Positions 1 to 6,644 of a stretch of DNA of 19,679 nt are shown piece by piece. Every line of letters starts with the position of its first letter. Within the stretch, counting starts at the first letter, position 1. The notes under the pieces are model-generated. The model made no database searches. It saw only the letters and a list, made by a program, of their open reading frames with translations, and was not told where the DNA came from. The translations under genes and the position numbers were made by a program. This DNA is from JAWLEV01 sp041685915. Its GTDB lineage: Bacteria; Chloroflexota; Anaerolineae; UBA1429. The DNA lies in contig JAWLEV010000054.1 in the NCBI GenBank assembly GCA_041685915.1, positions 1 to 19,679 on the forward strand, given 5' to 3'.

Positions 1-1
1 G

Positions 2-100
2 TTGATCACGCCGGTGGCGTTGGAGGTGGGGTCCCGCTTTGCCATTCGCGAGGGCGGCCGCACGGTAGGTGCAGGCGTCCTGACGGAAGTCTTGGAATAG
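2..100 (+). CDS. tuf: Elongation factor Tu, C-terminal end (partial at 5' edge)
   Basis: Only the last 32 codons and the TAG stop are in the window; the reading frame enters from the left edge. The visible tail contains FAIREGGRTVGAGVLTEVLE, the C-terminal beta-barrel (domain 3) signature of EF-Tu, the GTPase that delivers aminoacyl-tRNA to the ribosomal A site. The gene sits 76 bases upstream of rpsJ on the same strand. This is the usual end of a str operon joined to an S10 operon. No terminator is visible between them, so read-through into the ribosomal run is likely. The GTPase domain cannot be assessed here. Confidence 0.95.
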   Translation: MITPVALEVGSRFAIREGGRTVGAGVLTEVLE

Positions 101-176
101 TCACGCGCTGATCGTCGATGGATGCGAAGGATATTTATGAAACACGAAATCGGATATTGAATTAGTTTGGTGGGAT

Positions 177-488
177 ATGCCTAAAGAAGAACGAATCAGA
201 ATCAAGCTCAAGGCTTACGATCATCGTGTTCTGGATCAATCGGCACAGCAGATCGTGGATGCTGCGGAGAGGACGGGTGTAAAGGTTGCAGGCCCCGTTC
301 CCCTACCGACCAAGATTGAGAGATTTGATGTGGCGCGTTCGCCTTTTATCGATCGGGATTCACGCGAGCAGCTGGAGATTCGAACCCATAAACGTTTGAT
401 CGATGTATTGGATCCGAATCCGAACACGATTGATACGTTGATGCGTTTGGATCTGCCTGCTGGTGTGGATATCGAGATAAAGCTCTAG
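177..488 (+). CDS. rpsJ: 30S ribosomal protein S10
   Basis: The 103-residue product is the normal length for S10, a 30S head protein that also doubles as transcription factor NusE. The N-terminal IRIKLKAYDHRVLDQSA and the middle PLPTKIERFDVARSPFIDRD are classic S10 segments, and the C-terminus LPAGVDIEIKL is typical. The ATG at 177 follows a weak GGTGGG Shine-Dalgarno-like stretch only a few bases upstream. It is nevertheless the only start that gives the normal N-terminus. It is the first gene of the S10-type block and lies between tuf and rplC. The 125-base gap after it is long for this operon and contains inverted repeats. Confidence 0.97.
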   Translation: MPKEERIRIKLKAYDHRVLDQSAQQIVDAAERTGVKVAGPVPLPTKIERFDVARSPFIDRDSREQLEIRTHKRLIDVLDPNPNTIDTLMRLDLPAGVDIEIKL

Positions 489-613
489 ATCCGGACGGGA
501 ACAGGTAATTCTTTTGTAAACAAAGCAAAAGGGGAAAGGGATTTCCCTTGTAGCCCGACTAGGATGATTGCCGTTCTAGTGGCTGCGTATTGTGCTCCCC
601 TGGAGAGGTTAGT
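489..613 (+). promoter_or_regulatory. rpsJ-rplC intergenic leader with two inverted repeats
   Basis: This 125-base untranslated stretch holds AAGGG(536-540)/CCCTT(545-549) around a four-base loop. It also holds ACTAG(558-562)/CTAGT(576-580). Neither repeat is followed by a T tract, so they do not look like an intrinsic terminator. The Shine-Dalgarno sequence GGAGAGG at 602-608 serves rplC. The repeats may fold in the mRNA leader of rplC, but a regulatory role is only inferred. Confidence 0.3.
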
Positions 614-1252
614 ATGAATAGAAAAGGCATGTTGGGTAAAAAGGTAGGAATGACACAGCTCTTCGATGAGGAAGGGCGAGCAGTGGCGGTGACGGTGATT
701 GAGGCCGGTCCCTGCTATGTGATACAGGTTAAAACCGTCGAGACGGACGGCTATAATGCCGTTCAGATCGGTTTTGAGCACGCGAAAAAGCTTACCAAGC
801 CGGCTCGTGGTCATTTGAAAGATCTGCCCCCTTTGCGCCACCTTCGCGAGATAAGGACCGATAACGTGGACGAGTATGAGGTGGGCGAGATGCTCGACGT
901 AACGCTCTTTGAACCCGGAGAGGCGGTTGATATTAGCGGCGTCTCAAAGGGCAGGGGTTTTGCAGGGGGCGTGAGGCGATACGGATTTAGCGGGGGGCCA
1001 AAGACCCATGGTCAATCCGACAGGCACCGCGCTGTGGGATCCATCGGTTCCACCACCACGCCTGGTCGCGTAAAGAAGGGGAAGCGTATGCCCGGTCATA
1101 TGGGCGATGAGCGCGTGACGATATTGAATCTTGAGGTAGTGCGTGTGTATCCCGAGAGAAACTTGATCGCCGTGCGGGGCTCAGTTCCTGGGCCAAAACA
1201 AGGATTGCTTCTGATCCGTGATTCTGTCAAGGCCCGAGCAACACAGGAGTGA
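614..1252 (+). CDS. rplC: 50S ribosomal protein L3
   Basis: The 212-residue product is close to the usual 205-215 for L3, an early-assembly 50S protein whose loop reaches the peptidyl-transferase centre. It opens MNRKGMLGKKVGMTQLFDEE. It carries the conserved loop with GRGFAGGVRRYGFSGGP, then HRAVGSIGSTTTPGRVKKGK and MPGHMG, all diagnostic of L3. The ATG at 614 is chosen because GGAGAGG at 602-608 lies five bases upstream and the protein then starts at the family N-terminus. An in-frame codon at 590 would add eight unlikely residues and has no ribosome binding site. It is followed by rplD after 55 bases, the standard order. Confidence 0.97.
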   Translation: MNRKGMLGKKVGMTQLFDEEGRAVAVTVIEAGPCYVIQVKTVETDGYNAVQIGFEHAKKLTKPARGHLKDLPPLRHLREIRTDNVDEYEVGEMLDVTLFEPGEAVDISGVSKGRGFAGGVRRYGFSGGPKTHGQSDRHRAVGSIGSTTTPGRVKKGKRMPGHMGDERVTILNLEVVRVYPERNLIAVRGSVPGPKQGLLLIRDSVKARATQE

Positions 1253-1307
1253 TCGTTAGCGTCGGCAAGCGTGTTCTCTGGGTAGATAGGGGATAGAGGT
1301 TATAGTG

Positions 1308-1934
1308 ATGCAGATACCAGTTTACAGTATGGCTGGAGAAGCCATAGAAGAGATAGAACTTGCAGATGACATATTTGGCATTGCCCCCAATGTAGCGGTG
1401 ATGCATCAGGCGTTCGAACGTCAGAGGGCGAACGCGCGTCTGGGCACGCACAAGACCAAGAAGCGATCTGATGTAAGAGGGGGCGGACGCAAGCCCTGGC
1501 CCCAAAAAGGGACGGGCAGAGCGCGCCAGGGGAGTATTCGGGCGCCGCAGTGGAAAGGTGGCGGAACGGTTTTTGGTCCTCAGCCCCGCAGCTATGAGCA
1601 AAAGTTGAATCTCAAGATGCGGCGCCTGGCGCTACGCTCGGCCCTTTCTGTTAAGGCGGCAGACGAACAGATCGTCGTCGTGGACAAGTTGGAGATGCCA
1701 GAGCCCAAGACAAAAGAGATGGTGGCTTTGCTCGAGCGTTTGGGGTTGGATGCGCCGACCTTGATTCTGTTGGATACGCCGGATCGAAATGTAGAACTGT
1801 CGGCGCGCAATCTTCCACATGTCAAGACATTGCAGGCTACTTATCTCAGCGTGCGAGACCTGTTGAGATTTGATCTTGTATTGATGTCTCGTGATGCTCT
1901 TGAGGTGATTGAGGGTACATTCGGCGCACTCTGA
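1308..1934 (+). CDS. rplD: 50S ribosomal protein L4
   Basis: The product is a 208-residue L4, which binds 23S rRNA domain I and lines the exit tunnel with a long loop. That loop is clear: RLGTHKTKKRSDVRGGGRKP, then WPQKGTGRARQGSIRAPQW and the GGGTVFGP segment. The globular C-terminal part, ending LLRFDLVLMSRDALEVIEGT, is typical. ATG 1308 is preferred over the GTG at 1305 because GAGG at 1296-1299 is then eight bases away. In enterobacteria L4 represses its own operon by binding the leader RNA. No equivalent leader is recognisable upstream of rpsJ here. Confidence 0.96.
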   Translation: MQIPVYSMAGEAIEEIELADDIFGIAPNVAVMHQAFERQRANARLGTHKTKKRSDVRGGGRKPWPQKGTGRARQGSIRAPQWKGGGTVFGPQPRSYEQKLNLKMRRLALRSALSVKAADEQIVVVDKLEMPEPKTKEMVALLERLGLDAPTLILLDTPDRNVELSARNLPHVKTLQATYLSVRDLLRFDLVLMSRDALEVIEGTFGAL

Positions 1935-1994
1935 TGATCTGGCACTTTTGAGCGCTGTTTCTGATCGTAGTAATGTGAGATGGAGAGTGGTGTG

Positions 1995-2282
1995 ATGGAA
2001 GCACACAGGATATTGAAGCGGCCCATCGTCACGGAAAAAAGTAATTATCAGGCCGATATGTTGGGGCGCTATACCTTTGAGGTTGATCTGAAAGCAAATA
2101 AACAGGAGATCCGTCAGGCAGTCGAGGAAATGTTCGACGTCGAGGTGGATGATGTGAACACCATGATCATGCCGGGGAAGCCACGGCGTTTTGGCCGTCG
2201 TTTTGGATACACGTCCATGTGGAAGAAGGCGGTCGTGACGTTGGCTCCTGGCGAGAGCATCAGCTTCTTCGAAGGAGTGTAG
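1995..2282 (+). CDS. rplW: 50S ribosomal protein L23
   Basis: This 95-residue L23 sits at the exit of the peptide tunnel and docks trigger factor and SRP. The start region MEAHRILKRPIVTEKSNYQA and the middle YTFEVDLKANKQEIRQAVEE are family signatures. The end, with GRRFGYTSMWKKAVVTL, is the rRNA-binding extension. ATG 1995 is favoured: GGAGAG at 1982-1987 is seven bases upstream and the protein then begins at the usual position. An in-frame ATG at 1980 overlaps that ribosome binding site and would add five residues. rplB follows after 47 bases. Confidence 0.96.
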   Translation: MEAHRILKRPIVTEKSNYQADMLGRYTFEVDLKANKQEIRQAVEEMFDVEVDDVNTMIMPGKPRRFGRRFGYTSMWKKAVVTLAPGESISFFEGV

Positions 2283-2329
2283 TAGCCATATCGTAGTTTG
2301 TACATGGCAGTGATTGAGGAGACCTATTG

Positions 2330-3172
2330 ATGGCTGTTAAGACATATAAACCAACGACTCCTTCTCGGCGGGGGATGACGAGTTATACCTTTGACGAGAT
2401 AACAAAAGAGGAGCCCGAAAGGTCTCTGCTGGCGCCCATAAAGCAAAAGGCGGGGCGTAGCGGGGGCAAGATCACCGTGCGTCATCAAGGTGGCGGGCAT
2501 AAGCGTAGATATCGGATAATAGATTTCAAAAGAGACAAGAGGGATATTCCTGCTCGCGTCGCCAGTATCGAATATGATCCCAATCGTTCGGCGCGTATAG
2601 CTCTGTTGGTGTATGCTGACGGCGAGAAACGCTATATCGTGGCACCTTTGGGACTTCAGGTTGACGATGAGGTGGTAGCAGGAGAGGACGCAGCCATCCG
2701 TGTGGGCAATACTTTGCCCTTGCACAGGATGCCCGTGGGTACCACGATTCACAATATAGAGTTGCACAAGGGCAAGGGGGGACAACTGGTGCGGGCGGCG
2801 GGAACTGCAGCGAGAGTGACCGCCAAGGAAGGCAAGTACGTACAGGTTCGCTTACCCTCAACAGAGGTTCGACTGATTCCGCGGGATTGTGTAGCTACTG
2901 TTGGTCAGGTGAGTAACGTGGAGCACAGCACGATCAAGCTGGGCAAGGCGGGGCGGAAGCGGTGGTTGGGAAAGAGGCCGCATGTGCGTGGCTCGGCCAT
3001 GCCTGCGGGTGAGCATCCACATGGTGGTGGCGAGGGGCGTAGTCCCATTGGTATGCCCAGTCCAAAGAGCCCGTGGGGCAAACGCACTTTGGGTAAAAAG
3101 ACGCGTACCAACAGGGCGACCGAGAAATATATTGTGCGTCATCGTAGAAAAGGTAGAGGCAGAGGTAAATAG
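2330..3172 (+). CDS. rplB: 50S ribosomal protein L2
   Basis: The 280-residue L2 is slightly longer than the usual 273-276. L2 is needed for subunit association and tRNA binding. It has the OB-fold region with GGGHKRRYRIIDFKR near residues 54-68, the SH3-like middle, and the C-terminal HPHGGGEG loop at 229-236. The segment before that loop reads RGSAMPAGE instead of the common RG-x-AMNPVD. The residue before the key His229 is therefore Glu228 rather than Asp. GAGGAG at 2316-2321 is eight bases from ATG 2330, which makes it a better start than the TTG at 2327. The tail GRGRGK is basic. Confidence 0.97.
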   Translation: MAVKTYKPTTPSRRGMTSYTFDEITKEEPERSLLAPIKQKAGRSGGKITVRHQGGGHKRRYRIIDFKRDKRDIPARVASIEYDPNRSARIALLVYADGEKRYIVAPLGLQVDDEVVAGEDAAIRVGNTLPLHRMPVGTTIHNIELHKGKGGQLVRAAGTAARVTAKEGKYVQVRLPSTEVRLIPRDCVATVGQVSNVEHSTIKLGKAGRKRWLGKRPHVRGSAMPAGEHPHGGGEGRSPIGMPSPKSPWGKRTLGKKTRTNRATEKYIVRHRRKGRGRGK

Positions 3173-3208
3173 ATTGCATAGCTTGGTTGCTTTGAAGGAG
3201 GGTTTTAT

Positions 3209-3499
3209 ATGTCGCGATCTTTGAAAAAGGGGCCTTACGTTTCAGAAAAGTTGTTGGCAAAGATCGAAGAGATGAATCAAAAGGGCGAGAAAAGGGTTGT
3301 TCGTACGTGGTCCAGGGCTTCTACCGTCTTTCCTCAGATGGTGGGGCATACGATAGCCGTTCATGATGGGCGGCGTCACGTGCCGGTCTATATCACAGAG
3401 GAGATGGTGGGGCACAAGCTGGGCGAGTTTGCTCCCACGCGTACTTTTCGTGGGCATGGCAGGAAACGCGAGCAGCGGACCACGGTTATGGAGATATAG
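3209..3499 (+). CDS. rpsS: 30S ribosomal protein S19
   Basis: S19, 96 residues, is a 30S head protein near the A-site finger contact. The start MSRSLKKGPYVSEKLLAKIE, the middle TWSRASTVFPQMVGHTIAVH and the later GHKLGEFAPTRTFRGHG are textbook S19. The Shine-Dalgarno GAAGGAGGG at 3194-3202 is one of the strongest in the window and lies six bases before the ATG. It lies in standard order after rplB and before rplV. The 82-base gap to rplV contains no terminator. Confidence 0.97.
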   Translation: MSRSLKKGPYVSEKLLAKIEEMNQKGEKRVVRTWSRASTVFPQMVGHTIAVHDGRRHVPVYITEEMVGHKLGEFAPTRTFRGHGRKREQRTTVMEI

Positions 3500-3581
3500 C
3501 CTGTTTTGCGAAGGCATGATCACCTTATCATAGGACGTTAGTTTATCGTGGGCACGCGGAGAGCTTTGTGGGAGAACGTGC

Positions 3582-3929
3582 ATGGCTTTGGAAGTCAGAG
3601 CAGTAAATAAATATATTCGTATGTCGTCACAAAAGGTTCGCCTGGTGGTGGACCTGGTGCGCGGTAAAGATGTGGACGAGGCGTTGAACCTGTTGGAATT
3701 CACACCCAAGGCGGCGGCCAAAGAGGTGTCAAAGACCATATCTTCTGCAATCGCCAATGCGGAGGAGAACTATGGGCTTTCACGGGGCGAGTTGTTCGTT
3801 TCGGAGATCATGGCCGACGAGGGACCCACGTTGAAGCGAGGCAGAGCGGGTGCGCGCGGACGCTATAAGCCGGTACTGAAGCGAAGCACGCATCTTACCG
3901 TGGTGTTGGCCGAGAGGGATGAGGAGTAG
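3582..3929 (+). CDS. rplV: 50S ribosomal protein L22
   Basis: L22, 115 residues, has a globular domain on the 50S surface and a long hairpin that lines the exit tunnel. The start MALEVRAVNKYIRMSSQKVR, then LVVDLVRGKDVDEALNLLEF, and the tunnel loop KRGRAGARGRYKPVLKRSTH near the C-terminus are diagnostic. GGGAG just upstream at suitable spacing supports ATG 3582. The gene that normally follows is rpsC. Here the next gene, 76 bases on, is rpmC, so both rpsC and rplP are missing at this place. L22 itself is complete, ending HLTVVLAERDEE. Confidence 0.97.
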   Translation: MALEVRAVNKYIRMSSQKVRLVVDLVRGKDVDEALNLLEFTPKAAAKEVSKTISSAIANAEENYGLSRGELFVSEIMADEGPTLKRGRAGARGRYKPVLKRSTHLTVVLAERDEE

Positions 3930-3947
3930 TTGTTTCTGATCCGTTTG

Positions 3948-3985
3948 TTGCCAACGGGGGACCTCGTTGGTGGCAAAGGGTTTTT
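3948..3985 (+). promoter_or_regulatory. Hairpin plus T-tract between rplV and rpmC (possible attenuator or terminator)
   Basis: TTGCCA (3948-3953) pairs perfectly with TGGCAA (3971-3976). ACG (3954-3956) pairs with CGT (3965-3967), leaving a three-base bulge (TGG, 3968-3970) and a G-rich loop. Five T follow at 3981-3985. The shape resembles an intrinsic terminator or attenuator, though the T run starts four bases after the stem. It occupies exactly the junction where rpsC and rplP would normally lie. Whether it stops transcription is unknown. Confidence 0.4.
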
Positions 3986-4005
3986 GATTGTGAGTGTGGG
4001 AGCTT

Positions 4006-4206
4006 ATGAAAGCACAAGAACTTCGTGAGATGACGCAAGTAGAATTGAACCAGACTCTTGAGGACTTGCGTCGAGAGATGGTCAACCTCCGATTTCAACT
4101 GGCGACACGACAGCTGGATAATTTTAGTCGGCTGGAGAAGGTACGTCGTGATATCGCACGGACAAAGACGATTATGCGCGAGCGAGAGCTCGAAACGGAG
4201 GGATAG
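4006..4206 (+). CDS. rpmC: 50S ribosomal protein L29
   Basis: L29, 66 residues, is a two-helix protein beside L23 at the tunnel exit. The start MKAQELREMTQVELNQTLED and the segment LRREMVNLRFQLATRQLDN are the standard helical hairpin, followed by RLEKVRRDIARTKTIMRERE. The GGGAG at 3998-4002 leaves only three bases before the ATG, which is tighter than elsewhere in the window. Normally rplP directly precedes rpmC. Here rpmC follows rplV. The rpsQ start is five bases downstream, suggesting coupled translation. Confidence 0.96.
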   Translation: MKAQELREMTQVELNQTLEDLRREMVNLRFQLATRQLDNFSRLEKVRRDIARTKTIMRERELETEG

Positions 4207-4211
4207 AGGAT

Positions 4212-4460
4212 ATGCCGCGTAAAACGATGCGTGGTTACGTAGTGGGCGACGAGATGCAAAAGACCGTGATGGTGGAAGTCATGAGGACGAGGCGCCATCC
4301 TCTTTATAAAAAGGTCTTGCGTACTACCAAGAAATTCATGGCACATGACGAAGAAGAAGGTTGTAGAGAGGGCGATTTTGTCGAGATCGAGGAGTGCCGC
4401 CCCCTCAGTCGCCGTAAGCGGTGGAGGGTGACAAAAGTTCTGCGATCTGCCGACGCGTAG
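4212..4460 (+). CDS. rpsQ: 30S ribosomal protein S17
   Basis: S17, 82 residues, is a primary 16S-binding OB-fold protein. The start MPRKTMRGYVVGDEMQKTVM, then VEVMRTRRHPLYKKVLRTTK, and the middle FVEIEECRPLSRRKRWRVTK are family hallmarks. Shine-Dalgarno GGAGGG at 4197-4202 lies within the end of rpmC, so the two are translationally linked. A near-perfect hairpin overlaps the stop codon of this gene (4447-4469). Confidence 0.96.
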   Translation: MPRKTMRGYVVGDEMQKTVMVEVMRTRRHPLYKKVLRTTKKFMAHDEEEGCREGDFVEIEECRPLSRRKRWRVTKVLRSADA

Positions 4461-4469
4461 CGTCAGCAG
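4447..4469 (+). other. Hairpin spanning the rpsQ stop codon
   Basis: CTGC (4447-4450), GACGC (4452-4456), a three-base loop, GCGTC (4460-4464) and GCAG (4466-4469) form a nine-base-pair stem with one C/A mismatch. The TAG stop at 4458-4460 falls in the loop and the first base of the right arm. No T tract follows, so it is not an intrinsic terminator. It could pause ribosomes or protect the 3' end of a processed transcript. This is inference only. Confidence 0.35.
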
Positions 4470-4540
4470 CGTTCACGGAAGCCCTTGGGACAGCCAGATA
4501 GCTTGGAGATCGAATATTAGATATGGTGGAGTGTTAGAAG

Positions 4541-4909
4541 ATGATTCAGGCGTATAGTAATCTGAACGTGGCTGACAATACCGGAGCACGCCGCATCATG
4601 TGCTTACGGGTCCTAGGGGGGTCCGGACGCCGCTATGCGGGTGTGGGGGATATCATTGTCGCATCCGTCAAAGAGGCGGCTCCTGGCGGTTCAGTGAGCA
4701 AGAGGGATATCGTGCATGCCGTCATTGTGCGCACGGCAAAGGAATATAGCCGTCCGGATGGCTCACATATAAAATTCGATGATAATGCGGCCGTCATCCT
4801 GGATGATGCCACGAATCCGAGAGGGACACGGATATTTGGGCCCGTCGCGCGTGAGTTGCGTGAGCGAGGTTTCATGCGCATCGTTTCGCTTTCGCCCGAG
4901 GTAGTCTAG
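4541..4909 (+). CDS. rplN: 50S ribosomal protein L14
   Basis: L14, 122 residues, exactly the usual length, is at the 30S-50S interface and contacts RsfS. The start MIQAYSNLNVADNTGARRIM and the segment ending GDIIVASVKEAAPGG are unmistakable. The C-terminal half has FDDNAAVILDDATNPRGTRI and RELRERGFMRIVSLSPEVV. GGTGGAG at 4525-4531 is nine bases from the ATG. The 80-base gap from rpsQ is longer than usual but gene order is normal. rplX follows. Confidence 0.98.
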   Translation: MIQAYSNLNVADNTGARRIMCLRVLGGSGRRYAGVGDIIVASVKEAAPGGSVSKRDIVHAVIVRTAKEYSRPDGSHIKFDDNAAVILDDATNPRGTRIFGPVARELRERGFMRIVSLSPEVV

Positions 4910-4958
4910 GATTGCCGATGATGGGTGTGGGCAGGATGATTGTTCTAGGGAGTAGATT

Positions 4959-5273
4959 ATGAAGATTAAGCGAGGAGATACGGTCGAGGTCATAAGTGGC
5001 AACGATAAGGGCCTTCGTGGGACCGTGAGGACTGTTTTACCCAAAGAGGACAGAGTTATCGTTTCTGGCGTAAATATAATGAGAAAGCACCAACGGCCTA
5101 CGCGTGATGCATCGGCGCAGGTTGGTATCATTGAGGTGGAGGCTCCGTTGCACGTGTCGAACGTCGCGCTTGTGTGTCCGCATTGCGATAGACCTACGCG
5201 AGTGGGCTATGAAGTCTTGGAGGATGGTACCAAGTCGCGCGTTTGCCGCAAGTGTGGCGAGCTTATCGATTAG
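4959..5273 (+). CDS. rplX: 50S ribosomal protein L24, zinc-ribbon form
   Basis: L24, 104 residues, is an assembly-initiator 50S protein. The N-terminal KOW domain, with MKIKRGDTVEVISGNDKGLR and the GVNIMRKHQRPT segment, is standard. The C-terminal part carries two CxxC pairs, Cys73/Cys76 (CPHC) and Cys96/Cys99 (CRKC). These make a zinc ribbon found in many but not all L24 proteins. AGGGAG at 4947-4952 is six bases before the ATG. The stop lies 19 bases before rplE. Confidence 0.97.
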   Translation: MKIKRGDTVEVISGNDKGLRGTVRTVLPKEDRVIVSGVNIMRKHQRPTRDASAQVGIIEVEAPLHVSNVALVCPHCDRPTRVGYEVLEDGTKSRVCRKCGELID

Positions 5274-5292
5274 ATTGGTTGGAGAGTAAGTG

Positions 5293-5841
5293 ATGGCGGC
5301 TAGGTTGAGGGAACGTTACGAAGAAGAGATTGTGCCGGCGATGATGGAGCACTTTTCCTATGATAATGTGATGGAAGTGCCCCGTCTGGAAAAGATCGTT
5401 CTGAATATTGGTCTGGGGGAGGCGTTGGATAATCCCAGTGCTTTGGAATCTGCTTCCGAAGACTTGGCCATGATCACGGGACAGCGGCCGGTCATTACCC
5501 GGGCGCGCAGGTCGTTGGCGGCACATCAGGTTCGTGCTGGCGATCCCGTAGGTCTCAAAGTTACGCTTCGTGGTGAGCGGATGTATTCTTTTCTTGATCG
5601 CTTGATGAATATCGCTTTGCCGCGCCAGCGCGACTTTCGAGGAGTGAAGAGGACTTCTTTTGATGGCCGAGGTAACTATACTCTGGGGCTAAGTGAGCAG
5701 GTAGTCTTTTTAGAAGTGGATTATGATTCCATCGACCGTGTCCGTGGTCTGGAGGTCTGTATCGTGACTACGGCCGAGACGGACGAGGAAGGGCGCTATC
5801 TGTTGGAGGTTCTGGGTATGCCCTTTGCCAGGGCACAATGA
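5293..5841 (+). CDS. rplE: 50S ribosomal protein L5
   Basis: L5, 182 residues, binds 5S rRNA and contacts the P-site tRNA elbow. Diagnostic segments are NVMEVPRLEKIVLNIGLGEA, then ITGQRPVITRARRSLAAHQV and the YSFLDRLMNIALPRQRDFRG stretch. The C-terminus VTTAETDEEGRYLLEVLGMP is also typical. ATG 5293 is favoured over the GTG at 5290 because GGAGAG at 5281-5286 is then six bases away. Zinc-type S14 follows, as in most Gram-positive-like spc operons. Confidence 0.97.
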   Translation: MAARLRERYEEEIVPAMMEHFSYDNVMEVPRLEKIVLNIGLGEALDNPSALESASEDLAMITGQRPVITRARRSLAAHQVRAGDPVGLKVTLRGERMYSFLDRLMNIALPRQRDFRGVKRTSFDGRGNYTLGLSEQVVFLEVDYDSIDRVRGLEVCIVTTAETDEEGRYLLEVLGMPFARAQ

Positions 5842-5860
5842 GGGATTTAGCAGGCATCGA

Positions 5861-5880
5861 TTCGTCACATATGAGACGAA
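5861..5880 (+). other. Inverted repeat between rplE and rpsZ
   Basis: TTCGTC (5861-5866) and GACGAA (5875-5880) are perfect six-base arms around the eight-base spacer ACATATGA, which itself contains the palindrome CATATG. No T tract follows. It lies about 30 bases upstream of the rpsZ start and could fold in the leader RNA. S8, which in other bacteria represses the spc operon, normally acts at rplE rather than here, so no role is assigned. Confidence 0.25.
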
Positions 5881-5912
5881 CTGTTCATTTGTAAAGTGTG
5901 GAGGGGATTTTT

Positions 5913-6095
5913 GTGACCAGGAAAGCTTTGATCGAACGCGAAAAGAATCGTAAATACGAGGTTCGCGAGGTCAATCGCTGCGCTATCTGTGGTAGGCCGC
6001 GGGGCTATATGCGCAGATTTGGCATATGCCGCATCTGCTTCCGCGAGTTGGCGATGGAGGGCAAGATTCCCGGCGTCGTCAAGGCAAGTTGGTAG
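5913..6095 (+). CDS. rpsZ: 30S ribosomal protein S14, zinc-binding type Z
   Basis: The 60-residue product is the short zinc-containing S14 (usually 61 residues), not the long zinc-free form near 100. Cys23, Cys26, Cys39 and Cys42 form the CxxC-x12-CxxC zinc site in CAICGRPRGYMRRFGICRIC. The ending PGVVKASW is the family end. The GTG at 5913 is chosen because GGAGGGG at 5900-5906 is six bases upstream and the N-terminus then matches the family (xTRKALIEREK). The in-frame GTG at 5898 overlaps the ribosome binding site and would add five residues. Confidence 0.95.
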   Translation: MTRKALIEREKNRKYEVREVNRCAICGRPRGYMRRFGICRICFRELAMEGKIPGVVKASW

Positions 6096-6210
6096 GATAG
6101 AGAGCGATCGGCTTGGTTCGACCACACAGACGCCGAGCTGGCTCGCCCTTTGGTCAAGGTGTCCAGGGGGACGTGGGAGACGGGATTGAGATATAGGGAG
6201 TTTGTTGCAC
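6096..6210 (+). other. Long rpsZ-rpsH gap without a gene
   Basis: These 115 bases contain no supported reading frame. Short self-complementary pieces are present, such as TGGT/ACCA around TCG and GAGC/GCTC. None is followed by a T tract. AGGGAG at 6195-6200 is the rpsH ribosome binding site. The gap is longer than is usual between S14 and S8 genes, but I see no specific regulatory motif. Confidence 0.3.
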
Positions 6211-6609
6211 ATGACCGTAACTGATTCAATCGGGGATATGCTGACGCGTATCCGTAATTCGTTAGCCATGGGGTATGACGATGTCGTTATACCGTCCTCG
6301 CGACTAAAGGAAGCCATCGCGCGCGTGCTGCAGTCAGAGGGTTATATCCACGGCTATGAAATTGTGAGTGATGGTAGCTTCCCAGTGCTGAGAATCTATC
6401 TCAAGTATACAGAAGATGAACAACCGGTTCTCAGAGGACTTGAGCGGGTTAGCAAGCCGGGCTGTCGCATTTACACCAAAAAGAGGGACATTCCCTGGGT
6501 CAAGACAGGGTTGGGGAACGTGATATTATCAACTCCTCAAGGTGTAATGACGGGCAAAGAGGCGCGCCGCGTCGGCGTAGGTGGGGAGATTCTCTGCAAG
6601 GTATGGTAA
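6211..6609 (+). CDS. rpsH: 30S ribosomal protein S8
   Basis: S8, 132 residues, the standard length, binds helix 21 of 16S rRNA and in enterobacteria is the spc operon repressor. The start MTVTDSIGDMLTRIRNSLAM and the segment VVIPSSRLKEAIARVLQSEG are characteristic. The C-terminus, with GLGNVILSTPQGVMTGKEAR then GGEILCKVW, is the RNA-binding domain. The ATG at 6211 gives the normal N-terminus, and AGGGAG at 6195-6200 is ten bases upstream. TTG at 6202 is in frame but directly abuts that site. Confidence 0.97.
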   Translation: MTVTDSIGDMLTRIRNSLAMGYDDVVIPSSRLKEAIARVLQSEGYIHGYEIVSDGSFPVLRIYLKYTEDEQPVLRGLERVSKPGCRIYTKKRDIPWVKTGLGNVILSTPQGVMTGKEARRVGVGGEILCKVW

Positions 6610-6644
6610 TTGCGGAGAGAGGTTGTTAGTAGGAGGTATGGATC

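Noticed and set aside
3516..3531. ATGAT/ATCAT inverted repeat between rpsS and rplV
   Set aside because: Five AT-rich pairs are easily found by chance and no T tract or ribosome binding overlap supports a role.
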